64,000 bases of DNA from Clostridia bacterium (lineage in GTDB: Bacteria; Bacillota; Clostridia; Oscillospirales; Acutalibacteraceae), in assembly GCA_017550625.1 (NCBI GenBank), contig JAFZOL010000045.1, positions 62,001 through 126,000 of the forward strand, given 5' to 3'. The notes under the pieces are model-generated. The model had not been told where the DNA came from, made no database searches, and saw only the letters and a list, made by a program, of their open reading frames with translations. Shown here in pieces: positions 33,975 through 42,953 of this stretch. Within the stretch, counting starts at the first letter, position 1, and every line of letters begins with the position of its first letter. Both the position numbers and the translations under genes were made by a program.

Positions 33975-34931
33975 ATGCAAGACCTGTCGCTGTCACAGCT
34001 CAAAAACGCGGCCTTCGTGGTGCGCCCCGAACCGGTGCTGCGGCCCTTTGGGGGCTCGTTCGTCGTCGCCGACCCGTCGCTGCTGCTCCCAAACGAAACG
34101 CCGGACGGGAGATTCCATCTCTTCTTCCACACCACGTTCGGCGTGTGGGAGGCCGTCTCGGACGACGGGATCGCTTTTACAAGGCGCAAAAAGCTCCTCT
34201 CCCGGGCGATGCGCCCGAACGTCAACCTGATCGACGGGCGTTACGTCCTGTTTTTCGAGCGCACGCGCCCGCTCTTTTTCAACGCCTTGAACCTCGTGAA
34301 CGCCGCGAAATGGAAGAGCGAAATTTACGCGACCGAAAGCGCCGATCTCGTCAGCTGGACGGCCCCGAAGCCCGTCCTCAGCCACACGCGGGACTATGAA
34401 GAAAGCGAGCGCGGCGTTTCGCTCTCGAACCCCTTTTATCTCCGGGACGGGAATGTGAGCCGCCTCTATTACTCCTGCGGCCTGACCTTCATCAAAGACT
34501 GCGGCTTCTGCGAGCCGACTTTCGTGAGCTTTGCCGAAAGCGACGACACCCTGTCGGGCTACCGCGCGGCGCCCGCCCCGATCCTCTCGCCGGACGAAAC
34601 CGACCCTTATCTCAACCTCTGCTCCGGCTGCCTGAAGGTCTATAAGCTGAGCGACGGCTTCATCGGCGTCCAGAACGGCATCTTTGAGAAGGACGGCAAA
34701 AGCGCGTCCGCGATTTTGCTGCTCTCGTCGGACGACGGCCTGAAATTCCGCTTCGAGAAGACGCTCGTCGAGCCCAAAAACGACGGGAGCTGGATGAGTC
34801 AGTTCGTCTACGCGAGCCATCTCGTGCGCGTCGGCGACTGTCTTCGCCTCTATTTCAACGCCAGGAACGTTTCGAACCCCCTTCTGGGGCGCGAGTGCAT
34901 CGGCTTCGCCGAGGCAAAGCTCGCTCCCTGA
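33975..34931 (+). CDS. Five-bladed beta-propeller glycosidase-like protein (GH43/GH130-like)
   Basis: The 318-residue cytoplasmic protein repeats a blade pattern: VVADPSLLLPNETPDGRFHL, FHTTFGVWEAVSDDGIAFTR, IYATESADLVSWTAPKPVLS, SNPFYLRDGNVSRLYYSCG and YFNARNVSNPLLGRE. The ADPSLL opening and SxDGxxFTR blades are typical of GH32/43/68/130 propellers. The catalytic acid triad cannot be fixed with confidence, so activity (hydrolase or phosphorylase) is open. The ribosome binding site CGGAGG precedes the ATG. It closes the flavodoxin operon before a strong terminator. Confidence 0.72.
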   Translation: MQDLSLSQLKNAAFVVRPEPVLRPFGGSFVVADPSLLLPNETPDGRFHLFFHTTFGVWEAVSDDGIAFTRRKKLLSRAMRPNVNLIDGRYVLFFERTRPLFFNALNLVNAAKWKSEIYATESADLVSWTAPKPVLSHTRDYEESERGVSLSNPFYLRDGNVSRLYYSCGLTFIKDCGFCEPTFVSFAESDDTLSGYRAAPAPILSPDETDPYLNLCSGCLKVYKLSDGFIGVQNGIFEKDGKSASAILLLSSDDGLKFRFEKTLVEPKNDGSWMSQFVYASHLVRVGDCLRLYFNARNVSNPLLGRECIGFAEAKLAP

Positions 34932-34963
34932 CGAACGCGCGAACAACAAATCGACAATCAAAA

Positions 34964-34998
34964 CAGAGCCCGTTTCCGCGCGGAAACGGGCTCTTGTC
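34964..34998. terminator. Bidirectional terminator between convergent operons
   Basis: AGAGCCCGTTTCCG pairs with CGGAAACGGGCTCT (34965-34994), with A-rich sequence on the left and TTGTCGTTTT on the right. It separates the propeller gene from the CrtI-like gene. Confidence 0.85.
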
Positions 34999-35017
34999 GT
35001 TTTATAGGGGAATCGGG

Positions 35018-36523
35018 TCATCCGACGGTCTCGCGCCATTGTTCGTAGGCCTGCACCGCGCCGGTGCACACGGCGGCCACGCCGCCGCCGTTCTCGCTCT
35101 GCTGTCCCACGAAAACAAGGTTTTTCACGGGCGTAAGATGCGCCGGCGTCGGCAGGTCGCGCACGGGCACCGTGCCGCCGAACGACGATTTTTTCATATG
35201 CGTGAACGCGCGGTAGTCCTCCGCCGTCACGATCAGCTCGGTCACGATATGCTCCGAAAGCCCCGGCAGGTGCTCTTCGGCAAGGCGGACGAGCTCTTTG
35301 GCGTACGCCTCTTTCCGGCTCTCCCAGTCGCCGTCGCCGAGGCGGTCGGGGCACACGGTGTAGATCGTGACGCAGTGGCAGCCCTCGGGCGCGAAGGCCG
35401 GGGCGTGCCGGTCCGGGAAATAGATGAGATACCCGTCGGCCCCGTTGTGATACACGCCCCCGCGCAGCTTTTCGACCGCCGCGTGCAGGTCGTAGCTCCG
35501 GTAATAATAACACAGGCTCTGCTTCTGATATGCCGAGGGGTCGTAATCCACGCCCAGATGCACCATGAACACCGCCTCCATGGGCAGGAATTCGTTCAGG
35601 ATCTTTCTGTACGCGTCGTCGAGATGCTCGAGGCCCACGGCGTCGGTAAAGAAATCGCGCGCGCTGCCGCAGCCGACCACGGCGTCCGCCTCGATCGTGC
35701 GCCCGTCCGCGAGCAGCACGCCCGTGACGCGCCCGTCTTCGATCAGCACCTTTTCGGCGACCGTTTTCGAAAGGAACGTGCCGCCGCGCTCCAGGATATA
35801 CCCGCACAGCGCCTCGGGCAGCTTCTGGCAGCCGCCGACGAAATACCGGTAGCTCGGATAATAGAGCTTTTTGCCGCGTTCGACCGGGATGCGCTCGTCG
35901 AACGCCGTTTCGGTGTTCACGAACGGCAGCGTGAAGCACCCCACTTCTTCGGGATCGGCGCAGAAATCCGCCAGGATGCCGTTGAACACGAGCCTGAGGC
36001 GCGGGTCTGAAAACAGCTTTTCGGTGAACTCTTTGCAGTTCAGTTTTTCGTATTTTTTGATCCCCGAAAAAGCCGCGAGCATACGCAGTTTGTTCAAAGG
36101 CGTTTGCTTCTGCCCGCCCAAAAACCGCAGCTTCATCAGGGCTTCATAAAACCGGTAATACTCGTCGATGCCTTTCGCGTCCTGCGGGAACAGCTCCTTG
36201 AGCCGGCGTTTGCGCCAGTCGGGCCCCTCGTAGTTCTCCGGGCGGATCAGATCGAAATCCGGGGTGGAAATGCCGCGGTCGCTCCGGACCGTTTCGAGCC
36301 GGATGCCGAGGCTCTGCAAAAAGGCGCCCACGGATTCTTCCGGCAGCAGGTCCGTCAGGATCAGCGGCCCCTGCTCGAACGAGAAGCCGTCTTTTTTCGC
36401 TGGCGCCATCACGCCGCCGGGCGCTTCGTTTTTGTCGATCAGGACCACCTTGTGCCCGTCCCGCGCGGCGCGCGCGCCGAACGACAGGCCCCCGAGTCCC
36501 GCGCCGATGACCGCTATCTTCAT
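35018..36523 (-). CDS. Phytoene-desaturase-like FAD-dependent oxidoreductase
   Basis: The 501-residue protein starts with a dinucleotide-binding fold MKIAVIGAGLGGLSFGARAA (GxGxxG) and the ADP-ribose acidic end VVLIDKNEAPGG. It ends with NLVFVGQQSENGGGVAAVC, the second FAD-contact motif of CrtI/amine-oxidase-type enzymes. Members desaturate or isomerise carotenoids and other lipids. No carotenoid genes are nearby, so the substrate is unknown. Its start overlaps the MFS stop codon by four bases, so it is the last gene of the minus-strand glycan operon. Confidence 0.8.
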   Translation of the reverse strand: MKIAVIGAGLGGLSFGARAARDGHKVVLIDKNEAPGGVMAPAKKDGFSFEQGPLILTDLLPEESVGAFLQSLGIRLETVRSDRGISTPDFDLIRPENYEGPDWRKRRLKELFPQDAKGIDEYYRFYEALMKLRFLGGQKQTPLNKLRMLAAFSGIKKYEKLNCKEFTEKLFSDPRLRLVFNGILADFCADPEEVGCFTLPFVNTETAFDERIPVERGKKLYYPSYRYFVGGCQKLPEALCGYILERGGTFLSKTVAEKVLIEDGRVTGVLLADGRTIEADAVVGCGSARDFFTDAVGLEHLDDAYRKILNEFLPMEAVFMVHLGVDYDPSAYQKQSLCYYYRSYDLHAAVEKLRGGVYHNGADGYLIYFPDRHAPAFAPEGCHCVTIYTVCPDRLGDGDWESRKEAYAKELVRLAEEHLPGLSEHIVTELIVTAEDYRAFTHMKKSSFGGTVPVRDLPTPAHLTPVKNLVFVGQQSENGGGVAAVCTGAVQAYEQWRETVG

Positions 36524-37920
36524 GCGTTATCCTCCGTTATCGTCTCGTAGTCCACGCCCATGGTCTCGTTCACCTTGCGCTGGAGCAGGAACACCGAGAT
36601 CAGAATGCAGGGCAGGGCGAACAGGCTGCAGATGAGCCACAGGGGGGCGATCAGGATGCCGATGTTCACGAACGCGAAGCCCACGGCCATGCCGATGTAA
36701 ACCAGCAGCCCCTCCGCGCCGATGATCGAGGCGCGGATGTGCGTGGGCACCATTTCGGTGGAGATGATCTCCATATAGTCGCGGCCGATCCAGTAGCCGC
36801 CGAGGTAAAGCCCGTAGCCCAGGCCGACCACGGCCGGGTGCCACAGGCCGTTCGCGCTCACGATGAACAGCACGAACGACGCCGCGCTGATCAGGCCGAA
36901 CAGGAACACCGTTTTCTTGCGGCCGATCCTGTCCGCGAGAAAGCCCGAAACGATCACCGCCCCGCAATACAGGAAGGGATAATAGAACTCGGCGGTGGTG
37001 ATGTCCTCGGTCGTCATGTTCGCGCGGTACATGATGGATTCGTAGTTGGTCATCGCGATGATGGCCGCGTCGAACAGCATTTTGATGAGGATCAGCGTGC
37101 GCAGGTCTTTATGCCGCCAGATATATCTGATCGCGGGCACGATGCCGGCGCGCGCCTCCGTCTTTTTCGCGGAGGCGTCGGGGGCGGCCTCCGGCGTCCG
37201 GCGCCCCTGCAGGGTGGAGATCCGCTTGTCGAGAAACACGTGCGTCTCTTTGACGAAAAGCACGATCAGCACCGTGACCGCCAGGCCGAACAGCCCCGGC
37301 AGGAGATACACGTTGCGCCACTTGGTGGGGTCGTTTTCCATGAGCGTGGCGCGCATGGCAGGGATCGCCACCGACGAAAGCCCGCCGAGCCCTTTTAACA
37401 GGCTGTAAACCGTGGCGCGCTTTTCCTTCGGCGCCTCCTCGAGCACGTACAGAATCTGGATGTCGCTGCCGATGAAGAACGAGAGCATGAAGCTGCCGAT
37501 CAGAAAAACGGGGTAGCTCTTGCAGATGAAAATGACCAGCAGACTAAGCGCCATCCCGAGCGCCGACATCGCGAACAGCGGCTTGCGGCCGATCCGGTCC
37601 GCCAGCGATTTGTAAAACGGCGCCAACAGCGCGAGCACGTATCCGATGAGGCTTATCGTGTTGTGCAGCGCCAGCCCCGACTCGTATTCGTAGCTCTTGC
37701 CGAACACGGTGCCGTTTACGAAAAACTCGGTGATGAAGCTCGAGGTCATGTTGCCGCCCACGTTCGTCGCGAGATTGTCGAGAACGTCCGTGAGCACGAT
37801 GATGATCAGCAGCACCGCGAAATACCCGGCGTAGCGTTTTTTGGAACGCAGAGCCTCAAGGCGGGTCAGCTCCCTCGATTCCCGCAGCGCCGTTTTTTCG
37901 GCGTTTTTCGGTTGTTTCAT
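36520..37920 (-). CDS. MFS transporter, paralogue of the one at 6254
   Basis: The 466-residue protein has about 12 TM segments and a long basic N-terminal stretch (MKQPKNAEKTALRESREL then RSKKR). The inter-TM loop motifs are SLADRIGRKPLF and LADRIGRKKTVF. The arrangement and C-terminal ending (VNETMGVDYETITE) parallel the MFS protein at 6254 (VHDTNGVDLDKVTG), so the two are paralogues. Both occur next to sugar-acting genes. It lies 41 bases downstream of a secreted GH43-like gene and overlaps the oxidoreductase gene, which points to uptake of the released sugar. Confidence 0.83.
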   Translation of the reverse strand: MKQPKNAEKTALRESRELTRLEALRSKKRYAGYFAVLLIIIVLTDVLDNLATNVGGNMTSSFITEFFVNGTVFGKSYEYESGLALHNTISLIGYVLALLAPFYKSLADRIGRKPLFAMSALGMALSLLVIFICKSYPVFLIGSFMLSFFIGSDIQILYVLEEAPKEKRATVYSLLKGLGGLSSVAIPAMRATLMENDPTKWRNVYLLPGLFGLAVTVLIVLFVKETHVFLDKRISTLQGRRTPEAAPDASAKKTEARAGIVPAIRYIWRHKDLRTLILIKMLFDAAIIAMTNYESIMYRANMTTEDITTAEFYYPFLYCGAVIVSGFLADRIGRKKTVFLFGLISAASFVLFIVSANGLWHPAVVGLGYGLYLGGYWIGRDYMEIISTEMVPTHIRASIIGAEGLLVYIGMAVGFAFVNIGILIAPLWLICSLFALPCILISVFLLQRKVNETMGVDYETITEDNA

Positions 37921-37961
37921 AACGCGCCTCCTTCTTTTATCCGTTCAAACGGTCTCTTTTT

Positions 37962-39344
37962 TTATTCGGTCACGTGCACCACAAAGCTGTCCGAAAACCC
38001 GTGCCAGTGCACGTAGACGCGGGTATCGCCCGGTGACACCGGGATCACGAGCGTGCCGACGATCCGGATGACGGACGTGTCGTAGCCGTCGAACCACACG
38101 CCGGACAGCAGCGGGAAGCAGAAGCCGTCCGTGTCGAACGCCACGACCCAGATCTGCTCGCTCTTGTTGATGGTGTAGATCAGCTCCTGCGTCTTCACGG
38201 CCGTCACCTCGGGCACGATGCTGACCTTGCGCGGGGTCACGACGGCGTCGGAGTGGGTGAGAACCGACAGATCCTCCATCGGTGCGTCGGCGAGCGAGAG
38301 CGTGACTTTATGCATCCGCGTGGACCAGTTCGCCCAGCTGCCCGTCGCGTCCGCCCCGGCGTAGGCGTAAGAGAGATACACGGGGTCGCCCGCGCCGATA
38401 TGGCCGTCGGCCCTGCCCGAGATGCCGCAGTTGTGCAGCTTCTTGCAGGTGTTGTCTTTGATGAAGCCGCTGCGGCGGAACGTGAGGCCGTCGAACGACT
38501 CCCACACGGCCACGTAGCTGTCGTCCGTGAACCGCCGCTCGGTGAACACGGCGATAAAGCGCCCGTATTCGTCAAGGTATTTCACGTCGGCGGAGTCGCC
38601 CCCGTTTTTCGGCGGGATGCATTCGCCGTGATGCACGATGGTCGCGGGCCAGTTTTCGTCCGTCGCGTCGGCCGTTGCCACGCGCGTTGCCGGGCCGTGT
38701 TCGTCCCACCACGTGTAGAAGATATAAAGGGTGTCGCCCATCACCACGAAGCAGGGCTCGGCCGCGCCGAAATAGCCCGGCGTGCCGTCGTAGGTGATGA
38801 TCGGCGCGGGGTCCACGCCCCAGCCGTCGCCGGTCCATTTTTCAAAGAACGGCCCCTCGGGGTTCCGGCTGCGTGCTACGCACGTCATGTTCGTCGAATA
38901 AGCGACGTAATACCAGCCGCCGAATTTGATCACGCCCGGGTCGCAGGCGCAGGGTACGGGATCGCAGTCGTAGGTCCCGGCCGTCGGCGTCACGGCGGTT
39001 ATTTCTTTCGTGCTCGTCTTGAAGTCGGCGGAATAGCGCTTGTAGTTCACCACGTCGATGTAGTCCCCGGGGCCGTTCGAGGCGCTCCACACGTCAAGGC
39101 TGCCGTCGGTGTTGAGGATCATCGACTGCCCGTAGCGGTAGCCGGCGTAGCCCTCGAACCCCACGGGCTGAAACACGTCGAAGCCCTCGTCCGGCGCTTC
39201 GATCTGCACGTATTTCGTCTCGTCGCCCGAGGGGACGGGCGCGCTCGGCGCGAAGTCGCCGCCCGCGATTTTCGGCGCGAAGAACTGCTCGAGGCTGAAC
39301 ACCGCCACGAAGATCATTTTGAGGATCTGATATACCGTTTCCAT
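37962..39344 (-). CDS. Exported GH43-like beta-propeller protein with unusual N-terminus
   Basis: The 460-residue protein is a repeated-blade propeller (YGQSMILNTDGSLDVWSASN, CDPGVIKFGGWYYVAYSTNM, GYFGAAEPCFVVMGDTLYIF, YLDEYGRFIAVFTERRF) like GH43/GH32 enzymes. It has a C-terminal beta-domain (VVAFDTDGFCFPLLSG). The first 24 residues (METVYQILKMIFVAVFSLEQ, then FFAP) lack the basic start of a signal peptide and look like an amphipathic or hydrophobic membrane helix. It may therefore be anchored rather than freely secreted. AAGGGAGG precedes the ATG. It follows another GH43-type gene by 33 bases. Confidence 0.7.
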   Translation of the reverse strand: METVYQILKMIFVAVFSLEQFFAPKIAGGDFAPSAPVPSGDETKYVQIEAPDEGFDVFQPVGFEGYAGYRYGQSMILNTDGSLDVWSASNGPGDYIDVVNYKRYSADFKTSTKEITAVTPTAGTYDCDPVPCACDPGVIKFGGWYYVAYSTNMTCVARSRNPEGPFFEKWTGDGWGVDPAPIITYDGTPGYFGAAEPCFVVMGDTLYIFYTWWDEHGPATRVATADATDENWPATIVHHGECIPPKNGGDSADVKYLDEYGRFIAVFTERRFTDDSYVAVWESFDGLTFRRSGFIKDNTCKKLHNCGISGRADGHIGAGDPVYLSYAYAGADATGSWANWSTRMHKVTLSLADAPMEDLSVLTHSDAVVTPRKVSIVPEVTAVKTQELIYTINKSEQIWVVAFDTDGFCFPLLSGVWFDGYDTSVIRIVGTLVIPVSPGDTRVYVHWHGFSDSFVVHVTE

Positions 39345-39377
39345 ACGTTTGCCTCCCTTGATAAGTTCCCGGACCGG

Positions 39378-40730
39378 TCACCGGACGCGCAGGCGGCCGT
39401 CGTCGAGGACGTCGATCGCGGCGATGCCGGGGCGTTCGCCCAGCGGCCCGCTGAAGAGCGTGGTATAAAGCGTGCCGTCGTGCGCGACGAACAGATTGCC
39501 GTGCCCGCCGTTGACGAGCAGCAGCCGCCGCTCGCTGTACGACCCCTGAAAGCGGTTCGACACCGCGTAATAGCTGTCGTAGGTCTGATACGACGTGCCG
39601 TCCGCGCGGTAGTGCGTGGTGTAAGAAGCGGAGCAGAGATAGTATAGCCCGTTGAGTTTTATAACGCAGCAGCCCTCGAAGCCCACGGGCTGGCCGCTCT
39701 CGCTTTTAAGCGACCGCCTGACGGTAAGGGAGTATTTCAGGTCGCGGCTCATTTTCGTATAGTGGCCGTCGCCGCGGATGGCGTACACCGAGCCGTCGTC
39801 GTCGACGAAAAAGGTGGAATCGATCTCGTCGAAGACCGCGCTATTCCGCACGTCCTCATACGGCCCCTCCGGCAGGCCCGAAACGCTTTTCAGCACCGAG
39901 CCGTTCATCGCGCCCCAGCCGAGGGAATAGCAGATGTAATAGTTGCCGTTGATATAATGGAGCTCCGGCGCCCAGATCGGCGACGAGCCGTCCGTGAGAA
40001 GCTTTTTCTGCCACGTCGCGTCCCGCTCGAAGTTCCACACGGCGCCGAGATCCTGCCACGAAGTAAGGTCAACGGAGCGGTACACGTGGATCTCCTTCGT
40101 GTTCGACCAGTCAACGGGGTCGTAGGTCCCGGTCATGTAGTAGTTCCCGTCCGGACCGGCCATGATATAGGGGTCGCGCAGGTGGATGTCCGTCGGGGGC
40201 TTGATCTCCTCAGACGGCACGCCGCCGAACGACGGGTAGTTCACCGAGAGCTTATATTCGGAATCCGCCTCAAACGAAGGGGAGTCCCCCTCTTGATACG
40301 CGAACGCGACGTCGATGCGGTAAAACACGTTCTTCTTGAACGCCGTGACCGGCGAATAGCGTTCGGACCTGAGTTCGTTATAATGCACGGTGATCTCGGC
40401 GTTTTTCGCGCCGCGGACCTTGAGGCGCTGATTGCCGTCTTCGGCGAACGCGATATAGGCGGCGTATTTCACGTACCCCGCTTCGGCGAGCTCGGCGCAT
40501 GCGGGCAGGGCGCACAGGTCGTCCGCCGTGCCGGTCCAGAGCGGCGTCGCGTCGTCCTTCGTTTTACAGAGTGAAACGGCAGCCCCGTGGGAATACTGCA
40601 GATATTCGTCCAGCAGAGCAATTTCCTCTTCGGTGTAGGACATGACCGCCTCCGGCGCGGGGCTTGTCAGCCCGAAAACCGCCAGCACGGATAACAACAG
40701 CGACAATAACCGCATGAAATAATACGCCAT
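39378..40730 (-). CDS. Secreted GH43-family glycosidase
   Basis: The open frame extends to 40826, but the ATG at 40730 has GGGAGGG upstream and starts a good signal peptide (YFMRLLSLLLSVLAVFGLTS). Longer starts would overlap the promoter. The 450-residue protein has a leading domain of about 140 residues, then the GH43 propeller. Its first catalytic Asp lies in DIHLRDPYIMAGPDGNYYMT (near 168), the modulator site in WAPELHYINGNYYICYS, and the acid in GFEGCCVIKLNGLYYLCS. Arabinan- or xylan-type side chains are common substrates for the family. It is the first gene of a four-gene operon. Confidence 0.85.
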   Translation of the reverse strand: MAYYFMRLLSLLLSVLAVFGLTSPAPEAVMSYTEEEIALLDEYLQYSHGAAVSLCKTKDDATPLWTGTADDLCALPACAELAEAGYVKYAAYIAFAEDGNQRLKVRGAKNAEITVHYNELRSERYSPVTAFKKNVFYRIDVAFAYQEGDSPSFEADSEYKLSVNYPSFGGVPSEEIKPPTDIHLRDPYIMAGPDGNYYMTGTYDPVDWSNTKEIHVYRSVDLTSWQDLGAVWNFERDATWQKKLLTDGSSPIWAPELHYINGNYYICYSLGWGAMNGSVLKSVSGLPEGPYEDVRNSAVFDEIDSTFFVDDDGSVYAIRGDGHYTKMSRDLKYSLTVRRSLKSESGQPVGFEGCCVIKLNGLYYLCSASYTTHYRADGTSYQTYDSYYAVSNRFQGSYSERRLLLVNGGHGNLFVAHDGTLYTTLFSGPLGERPGIAAIDVLDDGRLRVR

Positions 40731-40764
40731 ACGCCGACCCTCCCGATGATCCTCTGATACTTCT

Positions 40765-40793
40765 ACTATACACCGCCCCGGCGGGAAAAACAA
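40765..40793 (-). promoter_or_regulatory. Promoter of the minus-strand GH43 operon
   Basis: Minus strand TTGTTT (40793-40788) and TATAGT (40770-40765), 17-base spacer, 35 bases before the ATG at 40730. Confidence 0.7.
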
Positions 40794-40885
40794 GAAACAA
40801 TCCATCCGAACAATAAAAAATATCATACGGTGGGCAGTACGCCGTAAACGCAGCGGTCTATTCCCTTTTTGTAATGTTTAGTACC

Positions 40886-40914
40886 TTGCGCATATGAAAG
40901 CTTTCGGGTAAAAT
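40886..40914 (+). promoter_or_regulatory. Promoter of XRE-sigma4 module copy 1
   Basis: TTGCGC (40886-40891) and TAAAAT (40909-40914), 17-base spacer. The upstream in-frame ATG at 40913 lies inside the -10 box, so translation must start later. Confidence 0.7.
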
Positions 40915-40933
40915 GGAAGTGCAGCCGGAGGTG

Positions 40934-41401
40934 ATGAATTTCTTGCAGACCGGTCAAATAATACAAAAGCTGCGGATGGATGCGGAGCTGACACAGGAAC
41001 AGCTGGCAGACCAATTGTTTGTTTCAAGAGAATTGGTATCAAAATGGGAATTGGGGCAGCGCAGGCCCAATATACGGGAGCTGCGGGAAATGGCAAGCCT
41101 GTTCCGCGTCGGGATCGACGATCTGATCGATACGAACGGGCTGTGGGATGAGCTTGCCTCCTGTTTTCCTGCCGGGCGGCAATTGAGCGCGGCGCGTTTC
41201 TCCGCCCTGCTCGATCCGTTTCTCCGCACCTTATCCGAACGCGAACGCGGTGTTTTTATCCGACGCTATTACAGCCTGGAGGACGTGAGCGATATCAGTA
41301 CGGCATTTGATATCACAAACAATCACGTCCGCGTTATTCTGTCGAGAACACGCAAAAAGCTGAAAGAATACCTGAAAGGAGCAGCCAATGAACGGCAATG
41401 A
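40934..41401 (+). CDS. XRE helix-turn-helix fused to a sigma-70 region 4-like domain (module copy 1)
   Basis: The ATG at 40934 lies two bases after GGAGG. A TTG at 40943, aligned with the start of the copy at 48818, is also possible. The ATG at 40913 falls in the -10 box and is rejected. The 155-residue protein has an N-terminal XRE domain (LTQEQLADQLFVSRELVSKW) and a C-terminal region (LDPFLRTLSERERGVFIRRY, SDISTAFDITNNHVRVILSR) matching sigma region 4/LuxR-type HTH of ECF sigma factors. It has no region 2, so it cannot act as a full sigma factor. It overlaps the membrane-protein gene by 14 bases. The pair is very likely regulator and signal receiver. Confidence 0.82.
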   Translation: MNFLQTGQIIQKLRMDAELTQEQLADQLFVSRELVSKWELGQRRPNIRELREMASLFRVGIDDLIDTNGLWDELASCFPAGRQLSAARFSALLDPFLRTLSERERGVFIRRYYSLEDVSDISTAFDITNNHVRVILSRTRKKLKEYLKGAANERQ

Positions 41402-42485
41402 TTATATTCTGGCTTTTGCCGATATCCATGACGATCTGATCCGTGCGGCATCGGATGACGCGGCGGTGTGCAGGGCCTTCCGGCAATACAGAGCGCGCAG
41501 GAATAAAACGATCGGCGCGCTGTGCTGCTGTGCTGTCATCGCGATGGTCGCGGTTGGATTCGGTTTGAAAAACCGGTTCGGAAAACAGCCGTCGGTCGTT
41601 TCAAATGAACCAGCGGCAACGGATCGTTTGCCGACGGAGCCGGACGGAACCGAGCTGCCGGACCAACCCGGCGTGATCCCGCAGGAACAGACCTCGTCGA
41701 CGGTTGAAACGCCGTCTTCCGACGATACCGAACCGTTTGTCCCTGAGACGGAAACGCCGACGCAGGATACGCCTGTCCCGCAGGATGATGATTCCGTGAT
41801 TTGGGGAGATACGCACGGCACGTTGCCCAGCGCTTATGTTTTGTGGAACGGCAAACAGATCGATTACTATTTGTGGACAGTCCTGCAAAGTGATACCTCG
41901 GGCAAAGTGATCGCGATCGTTGCATCGCCGGCGATCGATTACCAATTCGTTTATGACGGCAAAACGATCGCCCGATATGAAGCGGAAGCTTATGAAGAGA
42001 GATTGCTTCCGGAAAAACTGCAGCGGCTTCTGAAAGAGGGCGAAACGTTAAAATACGGGGAAGATTTATATACGATCGGCACACCGGACGGAGAAAAATG
42101 GGCGAAGAGCCTGTATGAAGAAAAGATCGCTTATTACGGCGAGGAGCTTTTGTCGAGGTATATCGTCAACGGCGATTTTCTCTCAGATCGAGTCGCGGCG
42201 GATATCCCGCCTGCCGAGGCGGATACAAGCGCCAAAGACGCGTATGACAAAGCGATCGGGGCTTTTTATGCACAAACCGTTTCGTCCGCGGCTTCCGCGA
42301 TCTCCGCGGCGGGCCTGTCCTGTTCGGTCACCGAACGCGGCGCACTCCTGTTCTTTGCTTCGGCAGAGCGTTTCGTGAGTCTGACGGCTCCCGAAGATGC
42401 CGAATGGTATTATTCGCTTGCAGAGAAAGACGCGGACGGGACCGTGCCAACAAGGGAATGCTCAGATATGAGGGTGTCAGGTTGA
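41388..42485 (+). CDS. Single-pass membrane protein partnering XRE-sigma4 (module copy 1)
   Basis: The 365-residue protein has a short cytoplasmic segment (MNGNDYILAFADIHDDLIRA), a basic stop-transfer region, one TM helix (about 41-60) and a long Pro/Thr/Glu/Asp-rich stalk (about 68-135). An extracellular domain follows (LPSAYVLWNGKQIDYYLWTV; YQFVYDGKTIARYEAEAYEE; GDFLSDRVAADIPPAE). The N-terminal segment aligns with that of the protein at 49270 (MTGRDLLCAIAGIDDSIVLA), as in an anti-sigma-like tether. The ectodomain family is unknown to me. Translation is coupled to the regulator gene, and a terminator follows. Confidence 0.78.
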   Translation: MNGNDYILAFADIHDDLIRAASDDAAVCRAFRQYRARRNKTIGALCCCAVIAMVAVGFGLKNRFGKQPSVVSNEPAATDRLPTEPDGTELPDQPGVIPQEQTSSTVETPSSDDTEPFVPETETPTQDTPVPQDDDSVIWGDTHGTLPSAYVLWNGKQIDYYLWTVLQSDTSGKVIAIVASPAIDYQFVYDGKTIARYEAEAYEERLLPEKLQRLLKEGETLKYGEDLYTIGTPDGEKWAKSLYEEKIAYYGEELLSRYIVNGDFLSDRVAADIPPAEADTSAKDAYDKAIGAFYAQTVSSAASAISAAGLSCSVTERGALLFFASAERFVSLTAPEDAEWYYSLAEKDADGTVPTRECSDMRVSG

Positions 42486-42500
42486 TCCTGACAAGTCAAT

Positions 42501-42549
42501 AAGCGGTGCCGGTCTGAAGCGCACTTCAGACCGGCACTGTTTTTTTCTT
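42501..42549 (+). terminator. Terminator of module copy 1
   Basis: GTGCCGGTCTGAAG pairs with CTTCAGACCGGCAC, followed by TGTTTTTTTC. It is a long, nearly perfect stem. Confidence 0.88.
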
Positions 42550-42695
42550 TTCTGCGTATTTTATAAGTTGAAAAATCATCGCGTTTCAGGTATGATCATA
42601 ATATACAGAAAACATAAGCAAAAATGATTTATGGATATTCTGTTCCGTGCCGGTTTTGTATGCGACGATGCTGTTGTCGTACAAATCCCGGATGA

Positions 42696-42953
42696 TTGAA
42701 AGGTACAGAAAGTCTTTCTATGCGTCCGTCGAAGCAGCCGAAGATCATCGCCCCGAACCCCGACGGCACCTATACGATCCCGGCAGGCGAAGGCTACACG
42801 ATGGTCACGATCGTGGGCGCGTCGCAGAGCGACAGCGAGGGCTCACCCGCCGATGAAACGCCCGGCGCGAGCGCCGGCAAAACGAGCTTCTGGGATGCCC
42901 TCGCGGCGTTCTTCCAGAAGATTGCGAGCTTCTTCAGCAATCTGTTCAGATAA
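42696..42953 (+). pseudogene. Fragment of an exported protein with amphipathic C-terminal tail
   Basis: An open frame of 85 codons without signal peptide or clear ribosome binding site. Its content (PKIIAPNPDGTYTIPAGEGY, then TMVTIVGASQ, then an acidic Ser/Pro spacer) reads like the last part of a surface protein. It ends in FWDALAAFFQKIASFFSNLF and R, the same kind of tail as at 28849. I take it as the 3' remnant of a lost gene, left at the edge of the accessory region. A short independent gene is possible but less likely. GC content is high, unlike the neighbouring elements. Confidence 0.55.

Noticed and set aside
40913-40933. Start of the XRE-sigma4 gene at 40913
   Set aside because: This ATG overlaps the -10 box of the only good promoter, so it would not be in the transcript.
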